The translations under genes were made by a program, and so were the position numbers. From the NCBI GenBank assembly GCA_021443545.1, contig JABUTU010000072.1, positions 1 through 60,013 of the forward strand: a stretch of DNA of 60,013 bases. Direction: 5' to 3'. The notes under the pieces were generated by a model that saw only the letters and a list, made by a program, of their open reading frames with translations, had not been told where the DNA came from and made no database searches. Shown here piece after piece: positions 30,539 through 38,416 of this stretch. Source of the DNA: Marinilabiliaceae bacterium (lineage in GTDB: Bacteria > Bacteroidota > Bacteroidia > Bacteroidales > Marinilabiliaceae). The first letter of the stretch is position 1, and every line of letters begins with the position of its first letter.

Positions 30539-32134
30539 ATGGCAAAGCAATACGATTTTTTAGTAATAGGATCGGGGGCCGCTGGTCTCTCGTATGCTCT
30601 AAAAGTGGCGGAAAAGGGAAAGGTGGCCCTTGTATCGAAGACGACACTTGATGTTACAAATACCTCGTATGCACAAGGAGGTATAGCGGCAGTGACAGAT
30701 TTTACTCAGGACGATTTTGAGAAGCATATAAAAGACACCCATATCGCGGGTGCAGGTCTTTGTGATCCAGATGCGGTGCGACAAGTGATTACAAAAGCGC
30801 CGGAGCAGATTAGAACACTTTTGCAATGGGGAGCAGAGTTTGATAAAAAAGCAGATGGAAATTTCGATTTGCATAAGGAGGGAGGCCATTCAGAATTTCG
30901 CATACTGCACCATTTAGACAATACCGGATTTGAAATACAGCGAGCATTGATTTCTCAGATTAAGAATCATCCTAATATAGATGTTTATGAGAATTGCTTT
31001 GCTATCGACATTATTACACAGCATCATCTTGGTCGGAATAACGAACCATGGATGACAGATATTCGTTGTTATGGAGCCTACGTATTGAATGAGGCAACAG
31101 GACAGGTCGACACATTCCTCTCAAAGGTGACGATGATGGCGACGGGAGGCATAGGTAATGTCTATTCAATAACGACCAACCCAACCATTTCGACAGGCGA
31201 CGGCATAGCTATGGTATTCCGTGCTAAGGGAGTCATAAAGAACATGGAGTTTGTTCAATTCCATCCGACATCGTTGTATAATCCTAATGAGCGACCGAAT
31301 TTCCTCATTACGGAGGCGATGCGTGGCTATGGAGCGATATTGCGACGTCGTAATGGAAAGACATTCATGGAGGAATATGATGAGAGAGGTTGCTTGGCTC
31401 CTCGTGATATAGTGGCGAGAGCAATCGATAATGAGATGAAGATTTCAGGAGATGAATACCTATATCTTGATGTGACGCATAAGGATGCGGAGGAGACAAA
31501 GCATCATTTTCCAATGATATATGAGAAGTGTCTTTCGATAGGAATCGACATAACCAAAGAGTACATTCCGATTGTTCCGGCAGCGCATTATCTTTGTGGA
31601 GGTATTAAGGTTGATTTGAATGGTCGTACCTCTATCAATAATCTCTATGCAGCGGGAGAGTGTTCATGTACGGGATTGCATGGAGCGAATCGCTTGGCAT
31701 CCAACTCGTTGCTTGAGGCATTGGTATATGCCGATGTAGCAGCAATTGATTCTACAGAGGTTATGAGACGTACGGAGGTCAGAACAGATATCCCAGAGTG
31801 GGATGATGAGGGGACAGTTCATAATGAAGAGATGATACTTGTGACGCAAGCCAACAGAGAGGTTGAGACGATACTTTCGAGCTATGTCGGAATAGTGCGT
31901 TCAAACATCAGATTAAAGCGAGCCCTTGATCGATTAGAGATTATTTATCGTGAGACGGAGGAGTTATACAACAGGAGTCATGTTAATCAGAAATTGTGTG
32001 AGCTCAGGAACAAGATAAACATAGGCTATCTGATTATCAAGATGGCTCAGAAGCGGCATGAGAGCAGAGGTTTGCACTATACTCTGGACTATCCTGAGAG
32101 GAATGCGAAATTGGATACCTATCCGATTGATTAA
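30539..32134 (+). CDS. nadB: L-aspartate oxidase
   Basis: 531 residues. It oxidises L-aspartate to iminoaspartate with FAD, the first step of de novo NAD synthesis. The N-terminal Rossmann motif is VIGSGAAGLSYAL; TSYAQGGIAAV, GGHSEFRILH, the flavin-site MATGGIGNVY and AAGECSCTGLHGANRLASNSLLEAL are family hallmarks of the succinate dehydrogenase/NadB group. The active-site Arg region (APRDIVARAID) is intact. The usual partners nadA and nadC are not beside it. It is followed after 72 bp by infA, which has its own promoter. Confidence 0.95.
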   Translation: MAKQYDFLVIGSGAAGLSYALKVAEKGKVALVSKTTLDVTNTSYAQGGIAAVTDFTQDDFEKHIKDTHIAGAGLCDPDAVRQVITKAPEQIRTLLQWGAEFDKKADGNFDLHKEGGHSEFRILHHLDNTGFEIQRALISQIKNHPNIDVYENCFAIDIITQHHLGRNNEPWMTDIRCYGAYVLNEATGQVDTFLSKVTMMATGGIGNVYSITTNPTISTGDGIAMVFRAKGVIKNMEFVQFHPTSLYNPNERPNFLITEAMRGYGAILRRRNGKTFMEEYDERGCLAPRDIVARAIDNEMKISGDEYLYLDVTHKDAEETKHHFPMIYEKCLSIGIDITKEYIPIVPAAHYLCGGIKVDLNGRTSINNLYAAGECSCTGLHGANRLASNSLLEALVYADVAAIDSTEVMRRTEVRTDIPEWDDEGTVHNEEMILVTQANREVETILSSYVGIVRSNIRLKRALDRLEIIYRETEELYNRSHVNQKLCELRNKINIGYLIIKMAQKRHESRGLHYTLDYPERNAKLDTYPID

Positions 32135-32155
32135 CACAATTTTTGAAAAAAAATA

Positions 32156-32185
32156 TTGTAACTCAAAAAAATACTTCTAACTTTG
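32156..32185 (+). promoter_or_regulatory. Strong promoter of the infA/alpha operon
   Basis: TTG (32156-32158), 19 nt, TAACTTTG (32178-32185); the predicted RNA start is about 15 bp before the infA ATG. Confidence 0.8.
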
Positions 32186-32206
32186 CGCCCAAAATAGCGC
32201 CTAAGT

Positions 32207-32425
32207 ATGCCAAAACAGTCATCAATAGAACAGGACGGAACCATCAAGGAGGCTCTTTCGAACGCGATGTTCAGGGTTGAGCTCGAGAATGGTCATGTCA
32301 TAACTGCCCACATCTCAGGGAAGATGCGAATGAATTACATTAAGATTCTTCCTGGTGATAAGGTAAAGGTAGAGATGTCGCCCTATGATTTGACCAAGGG
32401 GCGTATATCGTATCGCTATAAGTAA
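32207..32425 (+). CDS. infA: Translation initiation factor IF-1
   Basis: 72 residues, the usual IF-1 length. It is an S1-type OB fold ([27 protein letters not shown], then [22 protein letters not shown]). It occupies the A site of the 30S subunit with IF-2 and IF-3 during initiation. It is the first gene of infA-rpmJ-rpsM-rpsK-rpsD-rpoA-rplQ. The start at ATG 32207 is the only one that keeps the conserved N-terminus. Confidence 0.97.
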   Translation: MPKQSSIEQDGTIKEALSNAMFRVELENGHVITAHISGKMRMNYIKILPGDKVKVEMSPYDLTKGRISYRYK

Positions 32426-32457
32426 TAAGTCTAACTTCATACAATTAATATATAACG

Positions 32458-32574
32458 ATGAAAGTAAGAGCATCTATTAAGAAACGCAGTGCTGACTGCA
32501 AGGTTGTCTCACGCAAGGGGCGCCTTTATGTCATCTGCAAGAAGAATCCTAAATTCAAACAACGTCAAGGTTAA
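32458..32574 (+). CDS. rpmJ: Ribosomal protein L36 (bL36)
   Basis: A 38-codon gene between infA and rpsM. The protein starts [11 protein letters not shown] and ends NPKFKQRQG. The zinc ligands of the C+ form are present: Cys14 (SADCKV), Cys27 (VICKK) and, in place of the last Cys-x4-His, only partly recognisable residues near the end (NPKFKQRQG, no His), so the metal site is probably incomplete. It is a small component of the 50S subunit. Position and sequence leave no doubt about identity. Confidence 0.95.
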   Translation: MKVRASIKKRSADCKVVSRKGRLYVICKKNPKFKQRQG

Positions 32575-32595
32575 TTTTAAACAAACAACAAGTTT

Positions 32596-32973
32596 ATGGC
32601 AAGAATTGCTGGTGTCGATGTACCATCAAAAAAGATTGGTGAAATCGCATTAACTTACATCTACGGTATTGGCCGGAGCACAGCTGTTAATATTCTCGAG
32701 AAGGCCGGGATCGATCGTAGTGTAAAAGTAGAGAACTGGACTGATGATCAGATTCAAGCCGTTCGTGAAATTATTGGTACCAACTACAAGGTTGAGGGAG
32801 AGCTCCGTTCGGAGATACAGCTCAACATTAAGCGTCTGATGGATGTTGGTTGCTATCGTGGTATCCGCCATCGTCTCGGTCTTCCTGTTCGTGGTCAGTC
32901 GACCAAGAACAATGCACGTACACGTAAGGGTAAGAAGAAGACTGTAGCTAATAAGAAAAAGGCTACTAAATAA
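32596..32973 (+). CDS. rpsM: Ribosomal protein S13 (uS13)
   Basis: 125 residues. [24 protein letters not shown] opens the protein; the C-terminal helix and basic tail ([21 protein letters not shown]) contact the tRNAs in the ribosomal head. It is the standard first ribosomal gene of the alpha operon, 21 bp after rpmJ and 13 bp before rpsK. Confidence 0.98.
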   Translation: MARIAGVDVPSKKIGEIALTYIYGIGRSTAVNILEKAGIDRSVKVENWTDDQIQAVREIIGTNYKVEGELRSEIQLNIKRLMDVGCYRGIRHRLGLPVRGQSTKNNARTRKGKKKTVANKKKATK

Positions 32974-32986
32974 TCATCGCTGAATT

Positions 32987-33376
32987 ATGGCTAAGAAAGC
33001 AGGAACACAAAAGAAAAGAGTAGTAAAGGTAGAGGCAATTGGTGAGGCTCATATCCACTCTTCGTTCAATAATATCATCATTACTCTCACCAACGCTAAC
33101 GGTCAGGCTATAGCATGGTCATCGGCCGGCAAGATGAACTTCAAGGGCTCAAAGAAGAATACACCTTATGCAGCACAGACAGCAGCTGCCGATTGCGCTA
33201 AGGTAGCATTTGACCTCGGTCTCCGTAAGGTCAAGGCTTATGTCAAGGGTCCAGGAAACGGTCGCGAATCTGCAATACGTGCAATTAGCACAGCAGGAAT
33301 AGAGGTGACAGAGATTGTGGATGTGACACCACTTCCACACAATGGATGTCGTCCTCCAAAGCGTCGACGTGTATAA
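32987..33376 (+). CDS. rpsK: Ribosomal protein S11 (uS11)
   Basis: 129 residues. A basic N-terminus is followed by [28 protein letters not shown] and the C-terminal [17 protein letters not shown], the typical S11 ending. It is part of the 30S platform. A 146-bp gap separates it from rpsD, unusually long for this operon. Confidence 0.98.
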   Translation: MAKKAGTQKKRVVKVEAIGEAHIHSSFNNIIITLTNANGQAIAWSSAGKMNFKGSKKNTPYAAQTAAADCAKVAFDLGLRKVKAYVKGPGNGRESAIRAISTAGIEVTEIVDVTPLPHNGCRPPKRRRV

Positions 33377-33522
33377 TCCTTAGTGGAATTTATTTATTAA
33401 TTTATATCCATAACTTTTTTGGTTTAAGTTTTGAATAATGATTGGTTATATGATTACATTATAATCTTAGCGGCTGCCATATTCATCATTTAAAATCAAA
33501 ATCAAAAATCAAAAAGCAAACA

Positions 33523-34128
33523 ATGGCAAAGTTTCACGGTCCAAAGTCCAAAGTAGCTCGCTCATTTGGCGAGCCGGTTTTCGGTCCAGACAAAGTCCTC
33601 GAGCGTCGTAATTTCCCTCCTGGACAGCACGGTGTAAACCGTCGCAAGAAGACAAGTGAGTATGGAACACAGCTTCGTGAGAAGCAGAAGGCTAAATACA
33701 TCTATGGTGTATTGGAGCGTCAGTTCCGTCTTGTATATGCAGACGCAAAGCGTAGCAAGGGTGTAACAGGTGAGGTTTTGATAAGCCTTCTTGAGTGCCG
33801 TCTTGATAACGTTGTATATCGTCTTGGTATAGCTCCTACTCGTGCTGCTGCACGCCAGCTCGTAGGTCACTGTCATATCGTGGTTGATGGCGAGGTTGTA
33901 AATATCCCTTCATACCGCGTTAAGGCTGGTCAAGTGATAGGCGTACGTGAGAAATCTAAATCTCTTGAGGTTATCTCAAATTCACTCGTAAGCTCTTCTG
34001 TCAAGAAGTACTCATGGCTTGAGTGGGATAAGAGCACAATGTCGGGTAAGTTCTTGAACGTACCTGAGCGTGCTGATATTCCTGAGAACATCAAAGAACA
34101 ACTTATTGTCGATTTGTATTCTAAATAA
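33523..34128 (+). CDS. rpsD: Ribosomal protein S4 (uS4)
   Basis: 201 residues. It is an assembly-initiating 30S protein and in many bacteria the translational autoregulator of the alpha operon. The N-terminal segment lacks the zinc-finger cysteines (C-minus form). The S4 RNA-binding domain covers about 90-155 ([30 protein letters not shown]). The 146-bp leader is AT-rich, and I see neither a clear promoter nor a pseudoknot that I can name. Confidence 0.98.
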   Translation: MAKFHGPKSKVARSFGEPVFGPDKVLERRNFPPGQHGVNRRKKTSEYGTQLREKQKAKYIYGVLERQFRLVYADAKRSKGVTGEVLISLLECRLDNVVYRLGIAPTRAAARQLVGHCHIVVDGEVVNIPSYRVKAGQVIGVREKSKSLEVISNSLVSSSVKKYSWLEWDKSTMSGKFLNVPERADIPENIKEQLIVDLYSK

Positions 34129-34137
34129 TTCTTTCTT

Positions 34138-35133
34138 ATGGCAATTTTAGCTTTCCAAAAACCAGACAAAGTTATCATGCTCGAGAGCGATGATAGGTTC
34201 GGTCGTTTTGAATTTCGTCCTTTGGAGCCAGGTTATGGTATAACTGTTGGAAATGCCCTAAGAAGAATTTTGATTTCGTCCCTCGAGGGATATGCAATTA
34301 CGACAATCAAAATAGATGGTGTCCAGCATGAGTTTGACACGATCCCGGGTATCGTCGATGATGTAACGCAAATCATCCTCAATCTCAAGATGGTCAACTT
34401 TAAACAGATCGTTCCTGAGACTGACTCTGAGACCGTTACAGTTCGTATTTCTGGTCAGGAGCAAATCAAGGCAGGCGACTTTAACAAGTTTATGCATGCT
34501 TTTGAGGTACTCAATCCGGAGCAAGTTATCTGTTCTCTTAGTCCTGAGACAACTTTCAATATCGCATTTACGATTAATAAGGGTCGTGGCTATGTGCCAG
34601 CAGATGAAAATGCTTCTGAAAAGGATGAAGAACTCGGCATAATTGCAATCGATTCAATTCATACTCCAATCGTCAATGTCAAGTATGCGATTGAGAACTA
34701 CCGTGTTGAACAGCAGACCGATTACGAGAAGCTGACTCTTGAGATTTCAACAAACGGCTCAATCCATCCAAAACAGGCTCTCAAAGAGGCTGCCAAGATT
34801 CTGATTTATCATTTCCAGCTCTTCTCAGACGAGAAGATTACTGTTGACGAATCAGATAAGAGCAGTGGCGAGGAGTTCAATGAAGAGGTTCTTAGAATGC
34901 GTCAGCTTCTTAAGACTCGTTTGACCGATATGGATCTTTCTGTTCGTGCATTGAACTGTCTGAAGGCAGCTAACGTAGAGACATTAGGAGAGTTGGTGAC
35001 ATATCACAGAAATGACCTCCTAAAGTTCCGTAACTTTGGTAAGAAGTCTCTCACTGAACTTGATGACCTTCTCTCTACGAATGGCCTTCAATTCGGCATG
35101 GAAACCGCAAAGTATAAATTAGATAAAGATTAA
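34138..35133 (+). CDS. rpoA: DNA-directed RNA polymerase alpha subunit
   Basis: 331 residues. The alpha-NTD (about 1-230) has the dimerisation motif [16 protein letters not shown]; after a linker, the alpha-CTD (about 255-320) has the helix-hairpin elements [20 protein letters not shown] and [19 protein letters not shown] used for UP-element and activator contact. It is translated 9 bp after rpsD and 5 bp before rplQ, so tightly coupled. Confidence 0.98.
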   Translation: MAILAFQKPDKVIMLESDDRFGRFEFRPLEPGYGITVGNALRRILISSLEGYAITTIKIDGVQHEFDTIPGIVDDVTQIILNLKMVNFKQIVPETDSETVTVRISGQEQIKAGDFNKFMHAFEVLNPEQVICSLSPETTFNIAFTINKGRGYVPADENASEKDEELGIIAIDSIHTPIVNVKYAIENYRVEQQTDYEKLTLEISTNGSIHPKQALKEAAKILIYHFQLFSDEKITVDESDKSSGEEFNEEVLRMRQLLKTRLTDMDLSVRALNCLKAANVETLGELVTYHRNDLLKFRNFGKKSLTELDDLLSTNGLQFGMETAKYKLDKD

Positions 35134-35138
35134 TTACG

Positions 35139-35615
35139 ATGAGACATAATAAGAAATTCAATCATCTTGGTCGTACAAGTGCCCATCGTAAAGCAATGTT
35201 GGCTAACATGGCATGCTCGCTTATCATGCATAAGCGTATCGTGACAACAGTAGCTAAGGCAAAAGCTTTGCGTATGTATGTTGAGCCTCTTATCACCAAG
35301 ACAAAGAACCTCTCGACTGTTGATGAGCAGAGAAGCGCTCAACGTGTAGTGTTCTCTTATCTTCAGAACAATGCTGCTGTAAAGGAGCTCTTTACAGAGG
35401 TAGGTGAGAAGGTAGCACAGCGTAATGGCGGATATACTCGTATTCTTAAGACTGGTAACCGTGTAGGCGATGCCGCTGAGGTATGCTACATCGAACTCGT
35501 CGACTACAACGCAAATATGCTCGGCTCTTCTAAACCAGCTGAGAAGAAGCGTACACGTCGAAGCAAGTCTAAGAAGACTGAGGAGGCTCCAGTAGCTGAG
35601 GCAAAGGCTGAGTAA
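35139..35615 (+). CDS. rplQ: Ribosomal protein L17 (bL17)
   Basis: 158 residues. The core ([25 protein letters not shown], then [22 protein letters not shown]) is standard. The C-terminal extension (about 120-158) is rich in Lys, Ala and Glu, as in other Bacteroidetes. It closes the alpha operon at the terminator 35635-35666. Confidence 0.97.
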   Translation: MRHNKKFNHLGRTSAHRKAMLANMACSLIMHKRIVTTVAKAKALRMYVEPLITKTKNLSTVDEQRSAQRVVFSYLQNNAAVKELFTEVGEKVAQRNGGYTRILKTGNRVGDAAEVCYIELVDYNANMLGSSKPAEKKRTRRSKSKKTEEAPVAEAKAE

Positions 35616-35634
35616 TCTCAATCCTTAATATTAT

Positions 35635-35666
35635 ATAGCGCTACAATCAAGTGGCGCTATTTTTTT
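35635..35666 (+). terminator. Terminator of the alpha operon
   Basis: ATAGCGCTAC/GTGGCGCTAT stem (one G-T wobble) with a 6-nt loop and seven T. Confidence 0.9.
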
Positions 35667-35762
35667 GTCTCATTTGCTGGTTTTAACTTTTTGCAATATA
35701 TTGAAACTCTTTTTGTTGCACCTCGTAAACACACTTTACTTTAACCTTAAAACTTCCGTATT

Positions 35763-36716
35763 ATGAGTGCAAAAATAAGAGTTCATGGTAGGGCACAGAG
35801 TCGTACCGTACTTGGTATTGTAAATGCTTATATCAAGTTGAATCCGACAACGACGCTTGAACAGCTTAATGCAGCGTTTCCTGGAACATTGCATAGCAGT
35901 AACAGAGCGTCGATATTCGCAGATCCAAATGTAGTGCTTCGCGATGGTAAGAACGATTATTATTTTGAGCATGAGGATGAGTTGGTGAAGCTTCCCGATG
36001 GTACACTTGTTGCCATGGCTGAAAAGTGGGTTAAGGATGACTATGATAAGGTTGTTGAATTAGCAAAGAGCTATGGAATAGAGGCAGAACTTGAGATGAC
36101 AGGTTCTTTTGAACGCGGAGGTTTTACACTGGAGATTCTTGAAGAGGCAGCACAAGATGATGCAGCAGAGTGTAAGTCGTGCAAATGGTTGTGTAGTCTG
36201 ATTCTCTTAGCGGCGCTTATCCTTCTCTCATTACTCCTCTTTAAGTTCTGTTCAGATTGTCCTCGTTGCGATGCTGAAGACGAGGCAGCAAAGCGTGAGT
36301 TGGAAGAACAGTCATTCGCCAATGCGACCATTGAAGCTGAGCAAGCATGCCAACAAGGAGTGGACGAACTTGCAGCAAAGATGGAGGAGCTGAAGAAGTC
36401 AATAGAGGGGGCATCGGTCAGGTTTCAAAAGGCAAACGCTGGATTTACCTCTGAATCGTATGAAGCATTGGATAAGATTGTAGAATATATGAAGGCAACG
36501 CCTGAAGCCTCTCTTGAGGTTGTAGGGCATGCGTCACCCGAGGGTAACGCTGACTATAATCAGCAGTTGTCAGAGAAACGAGCTCAAGGAATTGTTGATT
36601 ATCTGAAGGCGAAGGGTGTGCCGGAGGCGCAGCTGACGGCAATTGGTGTTGGAGCAACCAAATTGTTGGACGGCGATGATAATGTGAATAGATGTGTTGA
36701 GTTTAATCTTAAATAA
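35763..36716 (+). CDS. Inner-membrane OmpA/MotB-type protein with cytoplasmic N-terminal domain
   Basis: 317 residues without a signal peptide. Residues 1-135 form a soluble acidic domain I do not recognise. One membrane helix lies at about 142-162 (LCSLILLAALILLSLLLF), flanked by cysteines on both sides (CKSCKWLC and FCSDCPRC). A coiled-coil-like stretch (165-215) leads to a C-terminal OmpA domain (about 218-317; VVGHASPEGNADYNQQLSEKRA with the Asp and Arg that bind diaminopimelate). It probably links a cytoplasmic module to peptidoglycan. Eight bases separate it from the HerA-like gene, suggesting a joint function. Confidence 0.75.
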   Translation: MSAKIRVHGRAQSRTVLGIVNAYIKLNPTTTLEQLNAAFPGTLHSSNRASIFADPNVVLRDGKNDYYFEHEDELVKLPDGTLVAMAEKWVKDDYDKVVELAKSYGIEAELEMTGSFERGGFTLEILEEAAQDDAAECKSCKWLCSLILLAALILLSLLLFKFCSDCPRCDAEDEAAKRELEEQSFANATIEAEQACQQGVDELAAKMEELKKSIEGASVRFQKANAGFTSESYEALDKIVEYMKATPEASLEVVGHASPEGNADYNQQLSEKRAQGIVDYLKAKGVPEAQLTAIGVGATKLLDGDDNVNRCVEFNLK

Positions 36717-36724
36717 TTAAAGTT

Positions 36725-38242
36725 TTGTATACAGAAGAAAATGAACTGTACATCGCTAATCATGCAGGAAAGAAGATATGCATGGTTGGAAAGATGTCTA
36801 ATCGTCATGGATTGATAGCAGGAGCTACAGGAACAGGTAAGACGGTTACATTGCAGGTTATAGCCGAGACATTTGGTCAGGCTGGTGTGCCATGTTTTAT
36901 GGCTGATATGAAGGGCGACTTAAGCGGTATCTCGCAGGTCGGCTCTATGACAAAATTTATAGAGAGTCGTAAAGATGAATTTGGTGTTCCCAATCCAGAG
37001 TTCTCATCTTGCCCTGTTCGATTCTTTGACGTCTTCGGAGAACAAGGTCATCCGTTGCGTACAAGGGTGTGCGATATGGGAGCACAGCTAATGGCTCGTC
37101 TCATGGAACTGAATGAGACGCAGACAGGAGTGCTAACAGTAGTCTTTAAGATTGCTTCTGATGAGCAGATGCCTATTGTCGATTTGAAGGACTTGCGATC
37201 TCTTTTGGACTATGTCGGACAGAATGCTAAGCAGTATACGACAAATTATGGTAATATCAGTGCTACATCAATAGGAGCTATACAGCGTTCATTGATGACG
37301 CTTGAAGCGGAGGGGGCCGATAAGTTCTTTGGGGAACCAGCATTCCACGTTGAAGAGTTTATCAAGACAATCGGTGGTAAGGGCGTAATGAATATTCTTG
37401 CGGCCGATAAGTTGATGCTTAAGCCAAAGATGTATTCAACTTTCTTGTTGTGGATGATGACCTCATTGTATGAGACGCTTCCTGAAGTTGGTGATATGGA
37501 GCTGCCTAAGTTGATTTTCTTCTTCGATGAGGCGCATATGCTCTTTGAGGATACCAGTAAGGCCTTGGCCGATAAGATTGAGCAGATAGTACGCCTGATA
37601 CGTTCAAAGGGCGTCGGAATATACTTCATTTCACAAAGCCCTATGGATATCCCAGAAGATATCCTTGGACAGTTGGGTAATCGCGTTCAGCATGCTTTAA
37701 GGGCATATACACCAAAGGACCAAAAGGCAGTAAAGACAGCAGCAGCAACCTTCAGGGCAAATCCTGAGTTTAAAACTGAGGATGCTATCATGGAACTTGA
37801 GACAGGTGAGGCTTTGATATCCTTTCTCGACGAGAAGGGAGCACCAAGTATCGTAGAACGATGCAAGGTCCTCTTCCCTCTTAGTCAGATAGGTGCAATC
37901 ACTCCAGAGCAACGCCGACAGTTTATTGAGCGAAGTGATATATATGGTAAGTATGAGGATGCTATTGATAGTAGAAGTGCCTTTGAAATATTACATGACA
38001 AGCGTGAAGACGCGGCGGCAAACGGGACGGCTTTGACCGATAAGGAACGTGCAAAAAAGGAGAAAGAAGATGCCAAATTGGCGAAGGAACAAGAGAGATT
38101 AGAGAAGGCAAAGGCAAAAGAGGAGGAGAAAAAGAGAAAAGAGAAAGAGAAGAGAAATGCTAAGATCATGAATACTGTGGTGAAGACTGCGACTTCAGGG
38201 ACTGTTTTGAAATTCATCGGTAAGTTCTTGTTTGGTAAGTAA
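36725..38242 (+). CDS. HerA-type/DUF853 ATPase (YjgR family)
   Basis: 505 residues. It starts with TTG at 36725; an in-frame stop lies 5 codons upstream with no ATG between, so a rare start is required. The Walker A motif is GATGTGKT near residue 35, Walker B is LIFFFDEAHML near 259, and ISQSPMDIPEDILGQLGNRVQHALRA is the family C-terminal block. The last 90 residues are a Lys/Glu coiled coil ending in a short hydrophobic segment. E. coli YjgR is the best-known relative; the biological role is unsettled. Cotranscription with the OmpA-domain gene is likely. Confidence 0.85.
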   Translation: MYTEENELYIANHAGKKICMVGKMSNRHGLIAGATGTGKTVTLQVIAETFGQAGVPCFMADMKGDLSGISQVGSMTKFIESRKDEFGVPNPEFSSCPVRFFDVFGEQGHPLRTRVCDMGAQLMARLMELNETQTGVLTVVFKIASDEQMPIVDLKDLRSLLDYVGQNAKQYTTNYGNISATSIGAIQRSLMTLEAEGADKFFGEPAFHVEEFIKTIGGKGVMNILAADKLMLKPKMYSTFLLWMMTSLYETLPEVGDMELPKLIFFFDEAHMLFEDTSKALADKIEQIVRLIRSKGVGIYFISQSPMDIPEDILGQLGNRVQHALRAYTPKDQKAVKTAAATFRANPEFKTEDAIMELETGEALISFLDEKGAPSIVERCKVLFPLSQIGAITPEQRRQFIERSDIYGKYEDAIDSRSAFEILHDKREDAAANGTALTDKERAKKEKEDAKLAKEQERLEKAKAKEEEKKRKEKEKRNAKIMNTVVKTATSGTVLKFIGKFLFGK

Positions 38243-38266
38243 TAGTTCTTAGACCTGCCAGAATAG

Positions 38267-38298
38267 AGCGGAAAGAGTATGACTCTTTCCGCTTTTTT
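38267..38298 (+). terminator. Terminator after the HerA-like gene
   Basis: Perfect 12-bp stem AGCGGAAAGAGT/ACTCTTTCCGCT with a 3-nt loop and a T run. Confidence 0.92.
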
Positions 38299-38374
38299 GT
38301 CGATGAAATGGGCCGTTTGTCATTAAATAACCCCTGTTCGTCTATTCTTGTTTTTTCGAGCCAAAGCTTTGATA

Positions 38375-38382
38375 TATTTTTG
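38375..38382 (+). promoter_or_regulatory. Candidate -7 box of the beta-barrel gene
   Basis: TATTTTTG (TAnnTTTG) 35 bp before the ATG; the nearest TTG (38348-38350) is 24 nt upstream, slightly far. Confidence 0.4.
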
Positions 38383-38416
38383 CAATCAGAAAATAATATA
38401 AAAAACAAACATAGAT

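Noticed and set aside
33377-33522. Possible promoter or S4 autoregulatory pseudoknot before rpsD
   Set aside because: The region is AT-rich, but I could not find a convincing TAnnTTTG box or a supported pseudoknot.
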